Positions 55,409-61,244 of a stretch of DNA of 61,244 bases are shown here, piece after piece. Both the position numbers and the translations under genes were made by a program. Below the pieces are notes generated by a model. That model had not been told where the DNA came from and ran no database searches. It saw only the letters and a program-made list of their open reading frames with translations. The stretch lies in assembly GCF_017979425.1 (NCBI RefSeq), contig NZ_JAERIS010000007.1, positions 1 to 61,244 on the forward strand, written 5' to 3'. Each line of letters begins with the position of its first letter. Position 1 is the first letter of the stretch. The DNA is from Helicobacter salomonis (GTDB taxonomy: Bacteria > Campylobacterota > Campylobacteria > Campylobacterales > Helicobacteraceae).

Positions 55409-55858
55409 AGGATACCAACACGAAGGGCTTTGTGTTTGATAATGCCTACAGCGACATCTCTACCGATTGTAGCACAATTAAAGCCACTAAGTGCTTACAC
55501 CTCCGCTTCAAAGGGCGGAGTTTTCGTGCATTTAGATAAATTGACCCTACAAATACTCAAAAACATGCTAAAATGGCAATCGTGTTTAGTAGGTGGAGCT
55601 CCTGCTTAAATTAGCTTGACAGGCATGCGAAGTGTTTTGTGCTTTTGAGGGCAGAAATACGAGTAGGCATGAATGAAACAAAAATGTAGCAGAAATCCTA
55701 GCTCTACAAAGTTTTGTGAATATAGAGCAGAATCTCTCATGATTGGGATTTAGTCTGTAAGCGGTACCATCAGGCGTGTTTACTCGTCTTTGCTGGCTGG
55801 GCATTTCACTTAAGAATTTGGTTCTGCCTTCTTGTTCTATCTGACACAGGATATTAAG
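55409..55858. other. 450-base gap with hairpin and a tnpB-3'-like relic
   Basis: No convincing gene. A strong hairpin CTCCGC/GCGGAG followed by TTTT lies at about 55502-55525 in plus orientation and could terminate or be the remains of an IS end. 55566-55605 and 55672-55720 hold the relic described separately. A 72-residue minus-strand ORF here is rejected. The chemoreceptor promoter is not obvious. Confidence 0.4.
55566..55720 (+). mobile_element. tnpB-3'-end-like relic copy 1
   Basis: The 40-base block 55566-55605 aligns without gaps with 60966-61005 (about 30 of 40 identical), including TGCTARAAT and a hairpin GYAGG/CYTGC. A second block at 55672-55720 reads ATGAAACAAAAATGTAGCAG then AAATCCTAGCT, encoding MKQKCSRNPS; copy 2 encodes MKQEYSRNPSL. 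MKQE near the C terminus is a common feature of TnpB proteins. About 50 extra bases separate the blocks here. It is a decayed remnant without a transposase. Confidence 0.45.
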
Positions 55859-57754
55859 ATGAGTTTCAAAGAAAAAATCGCGTTAATGTTGGTGGTGGTG
55901 CTGGCCGCGAGTTTCATGGCATTTGGCACATTTGTAGAACGTTTCACAAATAAAATCATCAAACAAAATTCTGAGGAACACTTGCTCGAAATTGTCAAAG
56001 CCAATGTAAATTGGATTGTAGCTTGGAATCAGAATACTCACAAGCTTTTCAAGGCAGCTGTGGAAAAAGTACGCGATGATTGGGAGGGAAACACGGATAC
56101 GCTCTTAAAAAATCTCAGGTATATAGGTAAAAATTTAGACGCTCTGCATGTCTACATTGGTTTGAGTGATGGTTCTTTTATCTCCACTTTGGGGCCTCCT
56201 CCTTCTGGTTATGATCCCAGAGTACGAGGATGGTATAAGGAGGCACATACCCAAAATCAGATTGTGATTTCTGAGATTTACAAGGATGCTTATACAGGTA
56301 AACCCGTGATTACTTATAGTGAACCCTTGGTCGTGCAGGGACAATTTCTAGGGGTCATGGCTGCTGACCTCCCCTTAGACTTTTTTGAAGAACATGTCAA
56401 GCGGATGATCACTGAAGAGGGAGGAGGGTTGGATCTCATCGATCGCAATGGTTTGGTCTTGGGTTCTAATAAGCTTAAACCAGGGACGAACATTGCCGAT
56501 GCGGGCTCATTTCTCAAGGGTGTTGCCCATAAATTGCTCAACACACAGCAGGGAGTGTTGCATGGCCATAAGGAAATTGACCATTCTCTACTTGTCTACA
56601 CAAGCGTAGCTAATAGTCATTGGAAAGTGATTGCACGCATTCCTACTGAAATCGCATTCAGGAATATTAAAAAATTACGGGCACTCATGTTGGTAGTATC
56701 ATTAATGGCTCTCTTTATTACCCTGAGCATCATGTTGTCCTGGATTTACTATTTAATGCGCCCCTTGGATCGTCTCAAGCGTTTGAGCTTGGATCTCACC
56801 ACAGGAAGTAGAGATTTGACCAAACGACTTCCTTGCACCAACAGGAGCAAGCGCAATGAGATTGTGACCATCACACGCAATATCAATACCTTTATTGAAC
56901 AGATACAGACGGTGATGTATCACATCAAAGAGATAAGCAGTCAACGCGCTAAGGTGTCCAGCACGCTTATAGAAAGCACTACGAGCGTACTTGCCCGTGC
57001 TAACCGTGCGACTGCTGTTGTGGAAGAGGCTGTTAAGCGTAGCCAGCACAATATTGATACTATTCTGGAATATGTTAAAGGCGTGGAGAGCAATAATCAA
57101 AAGCTCAATCAGACTGGTACTTATCTGGACACCGCACACGATCAAATGAGAGAATTAAGCGTCCGCTTAGAACACAATGCCAGTCAGAGCATAGAATTTG
57201 CACATAAATTAGAGGAGACCGCCAAGAGTACAGAGAGTATTAAGGAGGTCTTGACCATCATCAATGACATCGCTGCCCAAACTAATTTGCTTGCTCTAAA
57301 TGCCGCAATCGAAGCTGCTAGAGCTGGTGAACACGGGCGGGGTTTCGCTGTAGTGGCCGATGAGGTGCGTAAACTCGCTGAGAAAACGCAAAGCAGTTTG
57401 ACCAGCATTGATGCCACCATCAGTGAAATGGTACAGGGTGTGGAGGATATCAACGAGCATTTAGGGCAAAATGCTAAGGAACTCAACCAAACTTCCCAGC
57501 TTGCGATCAGTGCGCAAGAGGTCATGCAACAAAGCGTCAAGGAGATTTCTAAGGCGATTCAATATGCCAGCGAGGATACCCAGCGTTTGCAGGGAGTTGT
57601 GCAGGATAGCCGTAATATTAACGAAGAGGTAAAGACACTCAGTACTCTAGCGCATTTAGAACAGGAGGACATTGAAAAAATGCGTAAGACCAGCACATCT
57701 TTAGATGACTTATACGGCGCATTAGGGGTTGAGATCGATAAATTTAAGGTATGA
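55859..57754 (+). CDS. Methyl-accepting chemotaxis protein with a dCache_1 sensor
   Basis: A 631-residue chemoreceptor. Membrane segments at about 8-28 and 278-300. The periplasmic domain is a double Cache: [15 protein letters not shown] near 100, [34 protein letters not shown] and a distal [19 protein letters not shown] domain follows, then the signalling domain with [21 protein letters not shown] near 480-500. There is no pentapeptide tether at the C terminus (EIDKFKV). ATG 55859 is chosen over an upstream TTG. The ligand class fits amino acids or similar. Its stop overlaps the next gene. Confidence 0.9.
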   Translation: MSFKEKIALMLVVVLAASFMAFGTFVERFTNKIIKQNSEEHLLEIVKANVNWIVAWNQNTHKLFKAAVEKVRDDWEGNTDTLLKNLRYIGKNLDALHVYIGLSDGSFISTLGPPPSGYDPRVRGWYKEAHTQNQIVISEIYKDAYTGKPVITYSEPLVVQGQFLGVMAADLPLDFFEEHVKRMITEEGGGLDLIDRNGLVLGSNKLKPGTNIADAGSFLKGVAHKLLNTQQGVLHGHKEIDHSLLVYTSVANSHWKVIARIPTEIAFRNIKKLRALMLVVSLMALFITLSIMLSWIYYLMRPLDRLKRLSLDLTTGSRDLTKRLPCTNRSKRNEIVTITRNINTFIEQIQTVMYHIKEISSQRAKVSSTLIESTTSVLARANRATAVVEEAVKRSQHNIDTILEYVKGVESNNQKLNQTGTYLDTAHDQMRELSVRLEHNASQSIEFAHKLEETAKSTESIKEVLTIINDIAAQTNLLALNAAIEAARAGEHGRGFAVVADEVRKLAEKTQSSLTSIDATISEMVQGVEDINEHLGQNAKELNQTSQLAISAQEVMQQSVKEISKAIQYASEDTQRLQGVVQDSRNINEEVKTLSTLAHLEQEDIEKMRKTSTSLDDLYGALGVEIDKFKV

Positions 57755-58920
57755 GTGTGATGAGAGCAATATTTTTTGCACTAATTTGGGCCGTGTATCC
57801 TCTATGTGCTCTGGATTATTTTCAGGCCCTAGATCAGGTGAAGCGGTGGTCAGATGATTTTGTGCGCCAACAGGGTTATAACTCACTAGAAAATGGTAAT
57901 TATAGTGTGTACTCAAAGGCTACGGGCTATTCTTTTTCGATCCAGAATCGATACTATATGTTGCTCTATGTGATCAACACGATCAAAGACAACACCCGTC
58001 CACCCGTCGTGTGCACGGGAGTCCTCTTTAACGAGAAACTTTACAGGGGTTTCTGCTTACGGGGCTATGAAAAACTAAATGTGGAAAGCACTAAAAACAC
58101 TCTGCTGATTAAGCTGGTCCAGACTGGCGTGCACACACCCACTTCCAGCACAAGCGCACAAGCTCTCTTAGCCTTTAAGAATATTGAGGGCACTTTTTAT
58201 CTCACCCGTTATGCCAAGCAAACTTTGGATAGCACTCTTTTTCCCAGTGCAGCCCCCAAAACCTTTTATGAGCAAGAGAGTCCTATTTACGCGATGGGCG
58301 ATGTCAATGACAAGCTGTTAGAGAAATTGCAAAATCAGCCCGCTAGCCTCGCTAGTGCGCGCAAACCTCAAAACTCTACATGTTTCAAAATGGACATCAA
58401 TAACTCCAATGACTCTACCCCCTGTGAGTCCGAATATAGAACCAAAAACGAAGACCTGCTCTCCTTCAATGTAGGCAATGATCGTTATAGCTTTAGCAAA
58501 CGCACGACTTATGTGAATAACCCCAATGATCCCAATTCTATCTGCGTGCTAGCGCGCCACAATGGCAAATTACTCAGTCGAACCCTCTGCATCCATCAAG
58601 GGCAAGTGGATTTAGCCTACAAATCCCCTTATTTGACTTTTGAGATGGGACAACACGACCCCTCTGCCGACAATATCTACACTAAACTCTATGTAACTTT
58701 CAAACTAGTAAAGGGCACTTTTTATCTGCATCAATTCAGCCAGCAATTCTTTAGAGTGGGTGATAATGGGGATAAAAAGGTGGTGCGCACTTTGATTTTT
58801 TATCGCCAAAGCAGAGACGATCCCCACAGACATAACCTAATGTCTTTGGACAGCTTGGAGCCGGGGTTTACTCAAGAATTGCAAGCACAGTGTTTTGACA
58901 GGGGATATTGCGTGGATTGA
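57751..58920 (+). CDS. Secreted protein with an internally duplicated domain, coupled to a chemoreceptor
   Basis: A 389-residue protein with a signal peptide ([16 protein letters not shown] then LDYFQALDQ). The start overlaps the chemoreceptor stop as ATGA; ATG 57760 is possible. Two halves repeat: [22 protein letters not shown] matches [20 protein letters not shown], and [19 protein letters not shown] matches [19 protein letters not shown]. Each unit has a pair of cysteines about 15 residues apart. I do not recognise the family. The coupling and secretion suggest a periplasmic or surface partner of the chemoreceptor. Confidence 0.75.
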   Translation: MSVMRAIFFALIWAVYPLCALDYFQALDQVKRWSDDFVRQQGYNSLENGNYSVYSKATGYSFSIQNRYYMLLYVINTIKDNTRPPVVCTGVLFNEKLYRGFCLRGYEKLNVESTKNTLLIKLVQTGVHTPTSSTSAQALLAFKNIEGTFYLTRYAKQTLDSTLFPSAAPKTFYEQESPIYAMGDVNDKLLEKLQNQPASLASARKPQNSTCFKMDINNSNDSTPCESEYRTKNEDLLSFNVGNDRYSFSKRTTYVNNPNDPNSICVLARHNGKLLSRTLCIHQGQVDLAYKSPYLTFEMGQHDPSADNIYTKLYVTFKLVKGTFYLHQFSQQFFRVGDNGDKKVVRTLIFYRQSRDDPHRHNLMSLDSLEPGFTQELQAQCFDRGYCVD

Positions 58921-58923
58921 GGC

Positions 58924-59021
58924 GTCTGAGGATAACTCAGACAAAACACCTAGCACGCTAAACTAGAGTTTTGCCACTCGCGTGCTAAAGCCCCTAGCTT
59001 TAGCTAAGGGGAGTATGTCAA
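58924..59021 (+). mobile_element. Well-preserved IS608-like right end forming three stem-loops
   Basis: Three hairpins follow each other: GTCTGAG/CTCAGAC (58924-58942), TAGCACGC/GCGTGCTA (58951-58987), and CCCC-TAGC/GCTA-A-GGGG (58991-59011). Then AGTATGTCAA ends at 59021. The last hairpin, with a single unpaired base in the stem, and the TCAA terminus match my recollection of the IS608 right end recognised by TnpA. In IS200/IS605 elements this part also encodes the TnpB guide RNA scaffold. No tnpA or tnpB is present in the window. Confidence 0.6.
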
Positions 59022-59515
59022 CTTTTTCTATACTCCTCCATTTTACGCCAACAATAGCGCAACAAAGCTCCGTATTGGCTTGAGGAGTTATTTTGTGGCG
59101 CGCTCTGCACTTGGGGAGCTTGTGTTGTTTGGGGAATCTGTTGGCTCTGTGGGGTTTGTTGGATTGGTGTTCTTTCTACGATTTGAAAACCCTCAGGGTA
59201 AGTCATTAGATGAAGATTTTCTGCATGTCTAACAAAATGCTCTAAAGCTTGTTGCACGGCTTCTTGACTGAGATCAAGATTGGTTGTAATTTGTATTGTT
59301 GCGGGAATTGAAAAACTTTCTTGATCGCTGGCAATCACAAAGCCATGCCCTGCGTCAATATCTAGCCCTGCTTTGTCTATAAACCACTCCCAAAAGCTTT
59401 CAGGCTTAAATCCCTGCCACAATTCTCCATTACACCGCAACACCTCAAAACCACTAGGTTGAAACACCCCCGCCCCGATTTGACCATTTACATGCACGAT
59501 TAAAAAATTAGCCAT
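59018..59515 (-). CDS. Unknown protein, last gene of the accessory cluster
   Basis: A 165-residue protein. The first 115 residues look folded (MANFLIVHVNGQIGAG, GFKPESFWEWFIDKAGLDIDAGHGFVI), then a Pro/Gln-rich linker (about 115-150: PIQQTPQSQQIPQTTQ), then a basic end (YCWRKMEEYRKS). The linker suggests a two-part secreted or surface role, but no signal peptide is seen. The ATG has AGGAAAGG upstream and overlaps the previous gene by 8 bases. Its TGA is formed by the TCAA end of the IS608-like element, so its original C terminus may be lost. Unrecognised. Confidence 0.65.
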   Translation of the reverse strand: MANFLIVHVNGQIGAGVFQPSGFEVLRCNGELWQGFKPESFWEWFIDKAGLDIDAGHGFVIASDQESFSIPATIQITTNLDLSQEAVQQALEHFVRHAENLHLMTYPEGFQIVERTPIQQTPQSQQIPQTTQAPQVQSAPQNNSSSQYGALLRYCWRKMEEYRKS

Positions 59516-60227
59516 CGACCTTTCCTACGGCAACGGGTTTTTCAAATTTTTCCACTTCTTGATACACTTCTTTAGCACTCATGTCCGGGTTCAAGGCTTG
59601 ATACATGTCATTGAGCTTATCAGAAACTAAAATACGATCAGCCGTACTCTCTAACTTACCCTCCAAATACTGGGTGAGCTTGTCCATGTCTGCACCCTTA
59701 AAATTATCTAACACACCATTTAAAACTTGGGCTTTTTGCTCTGGCGTGCCCCCAGCACCTTCTACATGCGCGCTAAGACTTACCCAGTTCTCAGGGCTAA
59801 GTTCTACTCCCTTTTTTTCCTCAATAGCTTTAAGCGTCCCAGCCGCGCCTAGCGCAATATATTTGAGTTTCTCTACATCGCTCCATTTTAGTTTGTCTTC
59901 TTTGGAGGGTTTCTCCACATTGGCGCGCGCATAGTCAATAAAGGCTTGGTAGCTCTCAAACTCTTCGGGCTTTTTATTGCATTTTGTCATTTGATAGTCC
60001 AAGTCCTCTATATCATCCACTTTGTCTTCTTTCCCAAAAATGCCTAATACTTGCGCTACTACGAAGATCACACTTACAATGGGCAACAAACCTGACCCCA
60101 AACCTGCTAAAGCCGCCCCCAGACTGGCTAGTCCTGCGCCTATACTGCTGGCTAAACTTCCAATAGCACTACATGCTGCACTACACACCGCACTAATTGC
60201 TACCCCTACTGCACTCCAAAATCCCAG
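59508..60227 (-). CDS. Glycine/alanine-rich membrane protein, probable CTG start
   Basis: Most ORF callers would start at GTG 60188, but the frame is open upstream and encodes LGFWSAVGVAISA. CTG 60227 lies six bases after AGAAGG and two bases after the stop of the previous gene, giving 239 residues. The next upstream gene begins MGFWSVV with a matching DNA stretch, which supports this start. Residues about 6-60 are a glycine-zipper-like hydrophobic region (SIGAGLASLGAALAGLGSG, LLPIVSVIFVVAQVLGIFG), and the rest is a soluble helical domain. Membrane insertion or pore formation is possible; the family is unknown. Confidence 0.65.
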   Translation of the reverse strand: MGFWSAVGVAISAVCSAACSAIGSLASSIGAGLASLGAALAGLGSGLLPIVSVIFVVAQVLGIFGKEDKVDDIEDLDYQMTKCNKKPEEFESYQAFIDYARANVEKPSKEDKLKWSDVEKLKYIALGAAGTLKAIEEKKGVELSPENWVSLSAHVEGAGGTPEQKAQVLNGVLDNFKGADMDKLTQYLEGKLESTADRILVSDKLNDMYQALNPDMSAKEVYQEVEKFEKPVAVGKVDG

Positions 60228-60229
60228 TT

Positions 60230-60415
60230 CTAGCCTTCTCTTGATTTTTGCAAGGCATCAAATGCCGCTTGTTTTTCCTCTATGCTCTTTTTCATCGCCT
60301 CAATCTCGGCTTTGTATTGCTCGAATTTAGGTGGTTGTTTGGGCATTACAGATTCTTCACGCACCGCTTGTGTGCTATTACGATGGTATTCCATCACCAC
60401 ACTCCAAAATCCCAT
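60230..60415 (-). CDS. Small coiled-coil protein sharing the GFWS N terminus
   Basis: A 61-residue protein starting at ATG 60415 with AAGGAG five bases upstream (a GTG at 60421 precedes it). It begins MGFWSVVMEYHRN, then after a proline-containing turn (PKQPPKF) forms one long charged helix (EQYKAEIEAMKKSIEEKQAAFDALQK). The DNA CACTCCAAAATCCCA occurs here and again at the start of the next gene, so the two N termini arose by duplication. It sits nine bases after the first gene of the cluster. No known family recognised. Confidence 0.6.
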   Translation of the reverse strand: MGFWSVVMEYHRNSTQAVREESVMPKQPPKFEQYKAEIEAMKKSIEEKQAAFDALQKSREG

Positions 60416-60424
60416 ACTCACTCC

Positions 60425-60865
60425 TTAAAATTTTTTCAAACACTCTTTTAAGCGCAAATTTCCATGATCGCTGTATTCGATCTCTTTCTCCTGCGTATTA
60501 AGTGCTTTATTGAGCACAAAGAGTAAAGCCTTTTTGGTCTGTTCAGGCAGACCGCTATTAGCGTAGAGTTTGCGCATTAAATAATCGGCCAAATACTCCA
60601 AATTGTGGGGCACCTTAGCCTTAAGGGCACGCACAGGCTCTAGCTTGATATGGTTGTCCTCAAAAACCTTTCTCCACGCCAAGCTAAAGCTATAAAAATC
60701 ATAACTCAAGGCTTGCTCCACTTCCTCTAAACTGGGTTCTTTGTGTTCTAAAGATAACAGCACCCCGCTTTTATACTCGCGTTGATAAAACTTATGCGCC
60801 CTATGTGCAATCAAGGCTACATCGATACCCTTGGCGCTGGTGTCGGTTTGGGGGGTGATTTGCAC
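60425..60865 (-). CDS. Unknown protein, first gene of the accessory cluster, 5' end doubtful
   Basis: The annotated frame starts at GTG 60865 (146 residues: MQITPQTDTSAKGIDVALIAHRAHKFY). Upstream, the same frame continues for 15 sense codons (LYIAVFNPDFLKPIQ) to a TGA at 60913-60911, and an ATG sits one base out of frame at 60914-60912. This looks like a small indel at a former start, so the present N terminus may be damaged. No ribosome site precedes GTG 60865. The protein is helical and soluble with no recognisable domain. The upstream neighbour is the tnpB-like relic. Confidence 0.55.
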   Translation of the reverse strand: MQITPQTDTSAKGIDVALIAHRAHKFYQREYKSGVLLSLEHKEPSLEEVEQALSYDFYSFSLAWRKVFEDNHIKLEPVRALKAKVPHNLEYLADYLMRKLYANSGLPEQTKKALLFVLNKALNTQEKEIEYSDHGNLRLKECLKKF

Positions 60866-61244
60866 CTGAATGGGCTTTAAAAAGTCGGGGTTAAAAACAG
60901 CAATGTAAAGTCATAGGAATATATGAAATTTTCATTAGCCGTTCTTGCCACAAAAGCCCAATTTTTGCTAGAATAGGCATCGCCTTTAGCAGGTAGAGTT
61001 CTTGCCGCATTAGTGCTATGGATGAAACAAGAATACAGCAGAAATCCCAGCTTGTAGGATTTTGTAGGTCTGTAAGAACGGCTTCTTATTGTGCTATTGC
61101 ATGCCTATCATGACATAGCGCAAGTATGTCTTTTTGCTTTTTTCATTTACCACTCGCGCCGTGATAAGGCTAGCACCAACATAGCTGTGCTAATATTTGT
61201 GCAATCAAGGGGTAATACCCTTGGGGTTGGGGCATCAACCTTTG
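60866..61244. other. 379-base accessory boundary region at the end of the window
   Basis: No convincing gene. It holds the tnpB-3'-like relic (60966-61069), an AAGTATGTC remnant near 61121-61130, CCACTCGCG at about 61150-61158 as in other right-end copies, and a perfect stem TAGCAC/GTGCTA near 61171-61192. A 31-residue ORF beginning ATG 61018 overlaps the relic and looks accidental. Confidence 0.4.
60966..61069 (+). mobile_element. tnpB-3'-end-like relic copy 2
   Basis: 60966-61005 aligns with 55566-55605; the hairpin GCAGG/CTTGC occupies the same place with compensating or wobble changes. 61022-61057 encodes MKQEYSRNPSL then TAG, a TnpB-like C terminus. The short frame before it (LAGRVLAALVLW) joins it without a stop. 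It borders the unknown four-gene cluster. Confidence 0.45.

Noticed and set aside
55586-55804. 72-residue minus-strand ORF in the gap before the second chemoreceptor
   Set aside because: No ribosome site, composition unlike neighbours, and it overlaps the tnpB-like relic on the other strand.
58924-58942. GTCTGAG/CTCAGAC hairpin as an intrinsic terminator of the secreted-protein gene
   Set aside because: It is followed by AAAA rather than a U tract on the plus strand; kept as part of the stem-loop series instead.
59018-60865. Idea that the unknown cluster is a type VI secretion or toxin-antitoxin unit
   Set aside because: No recognisable motif of either system is visible; left as unknown.
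61018-61116. 31-codon ORF starting MDETRIQQKS in relic copy 2, considered as a small toxin peptide (AapA-like)
   Set aside because: In the sister copy this frame has several stops, whereas the MKQE frame keeps third-position changes; the TnpB reading fits better.
1-61244. CRISPR arrays, tRNA and rRNA genes, intact insertion sequences
   Set aside because: No regularly spaced direct repeats, cloverleaf with a CCA-proximal GTTCGA-like arm, rRNA-like sequence or complete transposase was found by eye.

Overview
The window reads as chromosomal DNA of a gastric Helicobacter that is not H. pylori. Protein sequences and local gene orders match H. pylori blocks recalled from memory: HP0659-HP0666, HP0361-HP0364, HP0785-HP0787, HP0416-HP0421, HP0883-HP0886 and HP0134. 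The moderate GC content, the cholesterol glucosyltransferase, HugZ, FlgG and several Hof-like porins point to the felis/heilmannii/bizzozeronii group. The species is inferred, not proven. I saw no tRNA, rRNA, CRISPR array or intact insertion sequence.

Layout. 1-2109: end of a P2-like contractile-tail gene module (GpZ-like fragment, GpX, GpD, small membrane protein, GpU). 2222-2983: a lone virB8-type gene with a probable leaderless promoter. 3032-7542 (-): flgG, a Hof porin, an alcohol dehydrogenase and a small OMP. 7602-15104 (-): a compact eight-gene operon (surA-like, TPR protein, rnhA, rnc, aroC, UPF0763, hemN, Fe-S oxidoreductase). 15320-20148 (+): clpB, then a chemoreceptor with a small charged downstream gene. 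20189-23185 (-): rpsB-tsf-metK. 23318-25796 (-): hugZ and a CitMHS transporter. 25922-28402 (+): manC-gmd. 28399-29718 (-): a MATE exporter. 29795-34291 (+): nrdB-pcm-lptF/G-truA-lpxR. 34313-38505 (-): secA, lolC/E-type permease, RRM protein, divergent from lolA. 39092-44228 (-): metG, Mur-ligase-N-like protein, cmoB, hotdog protein, cholesterol glucosyltransferase, divergent from cfa. 45490-48374 (-): murJ-cysS. 48481-52410 (+): DUF342 protein, ruvA, class II DAHP synthase, a 44-residue lipoprotein. 52415-55408 (-): OMP, ABC ATPase, permease, small Cys protein. 55859-58920 (+): a second chemoreceptor translationally coupled to a secreted protein with a duplicated domain. 59018-60865 (-): four tightly packed genes of unknown function.

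The accessory signal is concentrated at the ends and in a few intergenic gaps. At least five gaps hold decayed right ends resembling IS608 (IS200/IS605 family), with an AGTATGTCAA-type terminus and a hairpin, and two hold tnpB-3'-end-like relics, but there is no transposase. One right end (58924-59021) is well preserved, folds as three successive stem-loops, and its terminal TCAA supplies the stop codon of the last gene of the unknown four-gene cluster. The other side of that cluster carries a tnpB-like relic, and its first gene looks 5'-damaged. Within the cluster, two adjacent proteins share an N-terminal GFWS motif, and one of them apparently starts with CTG. This IS-bounded cluster and the chemoreceptor/secreted-protein pair are the best candidates for undescribed biology.
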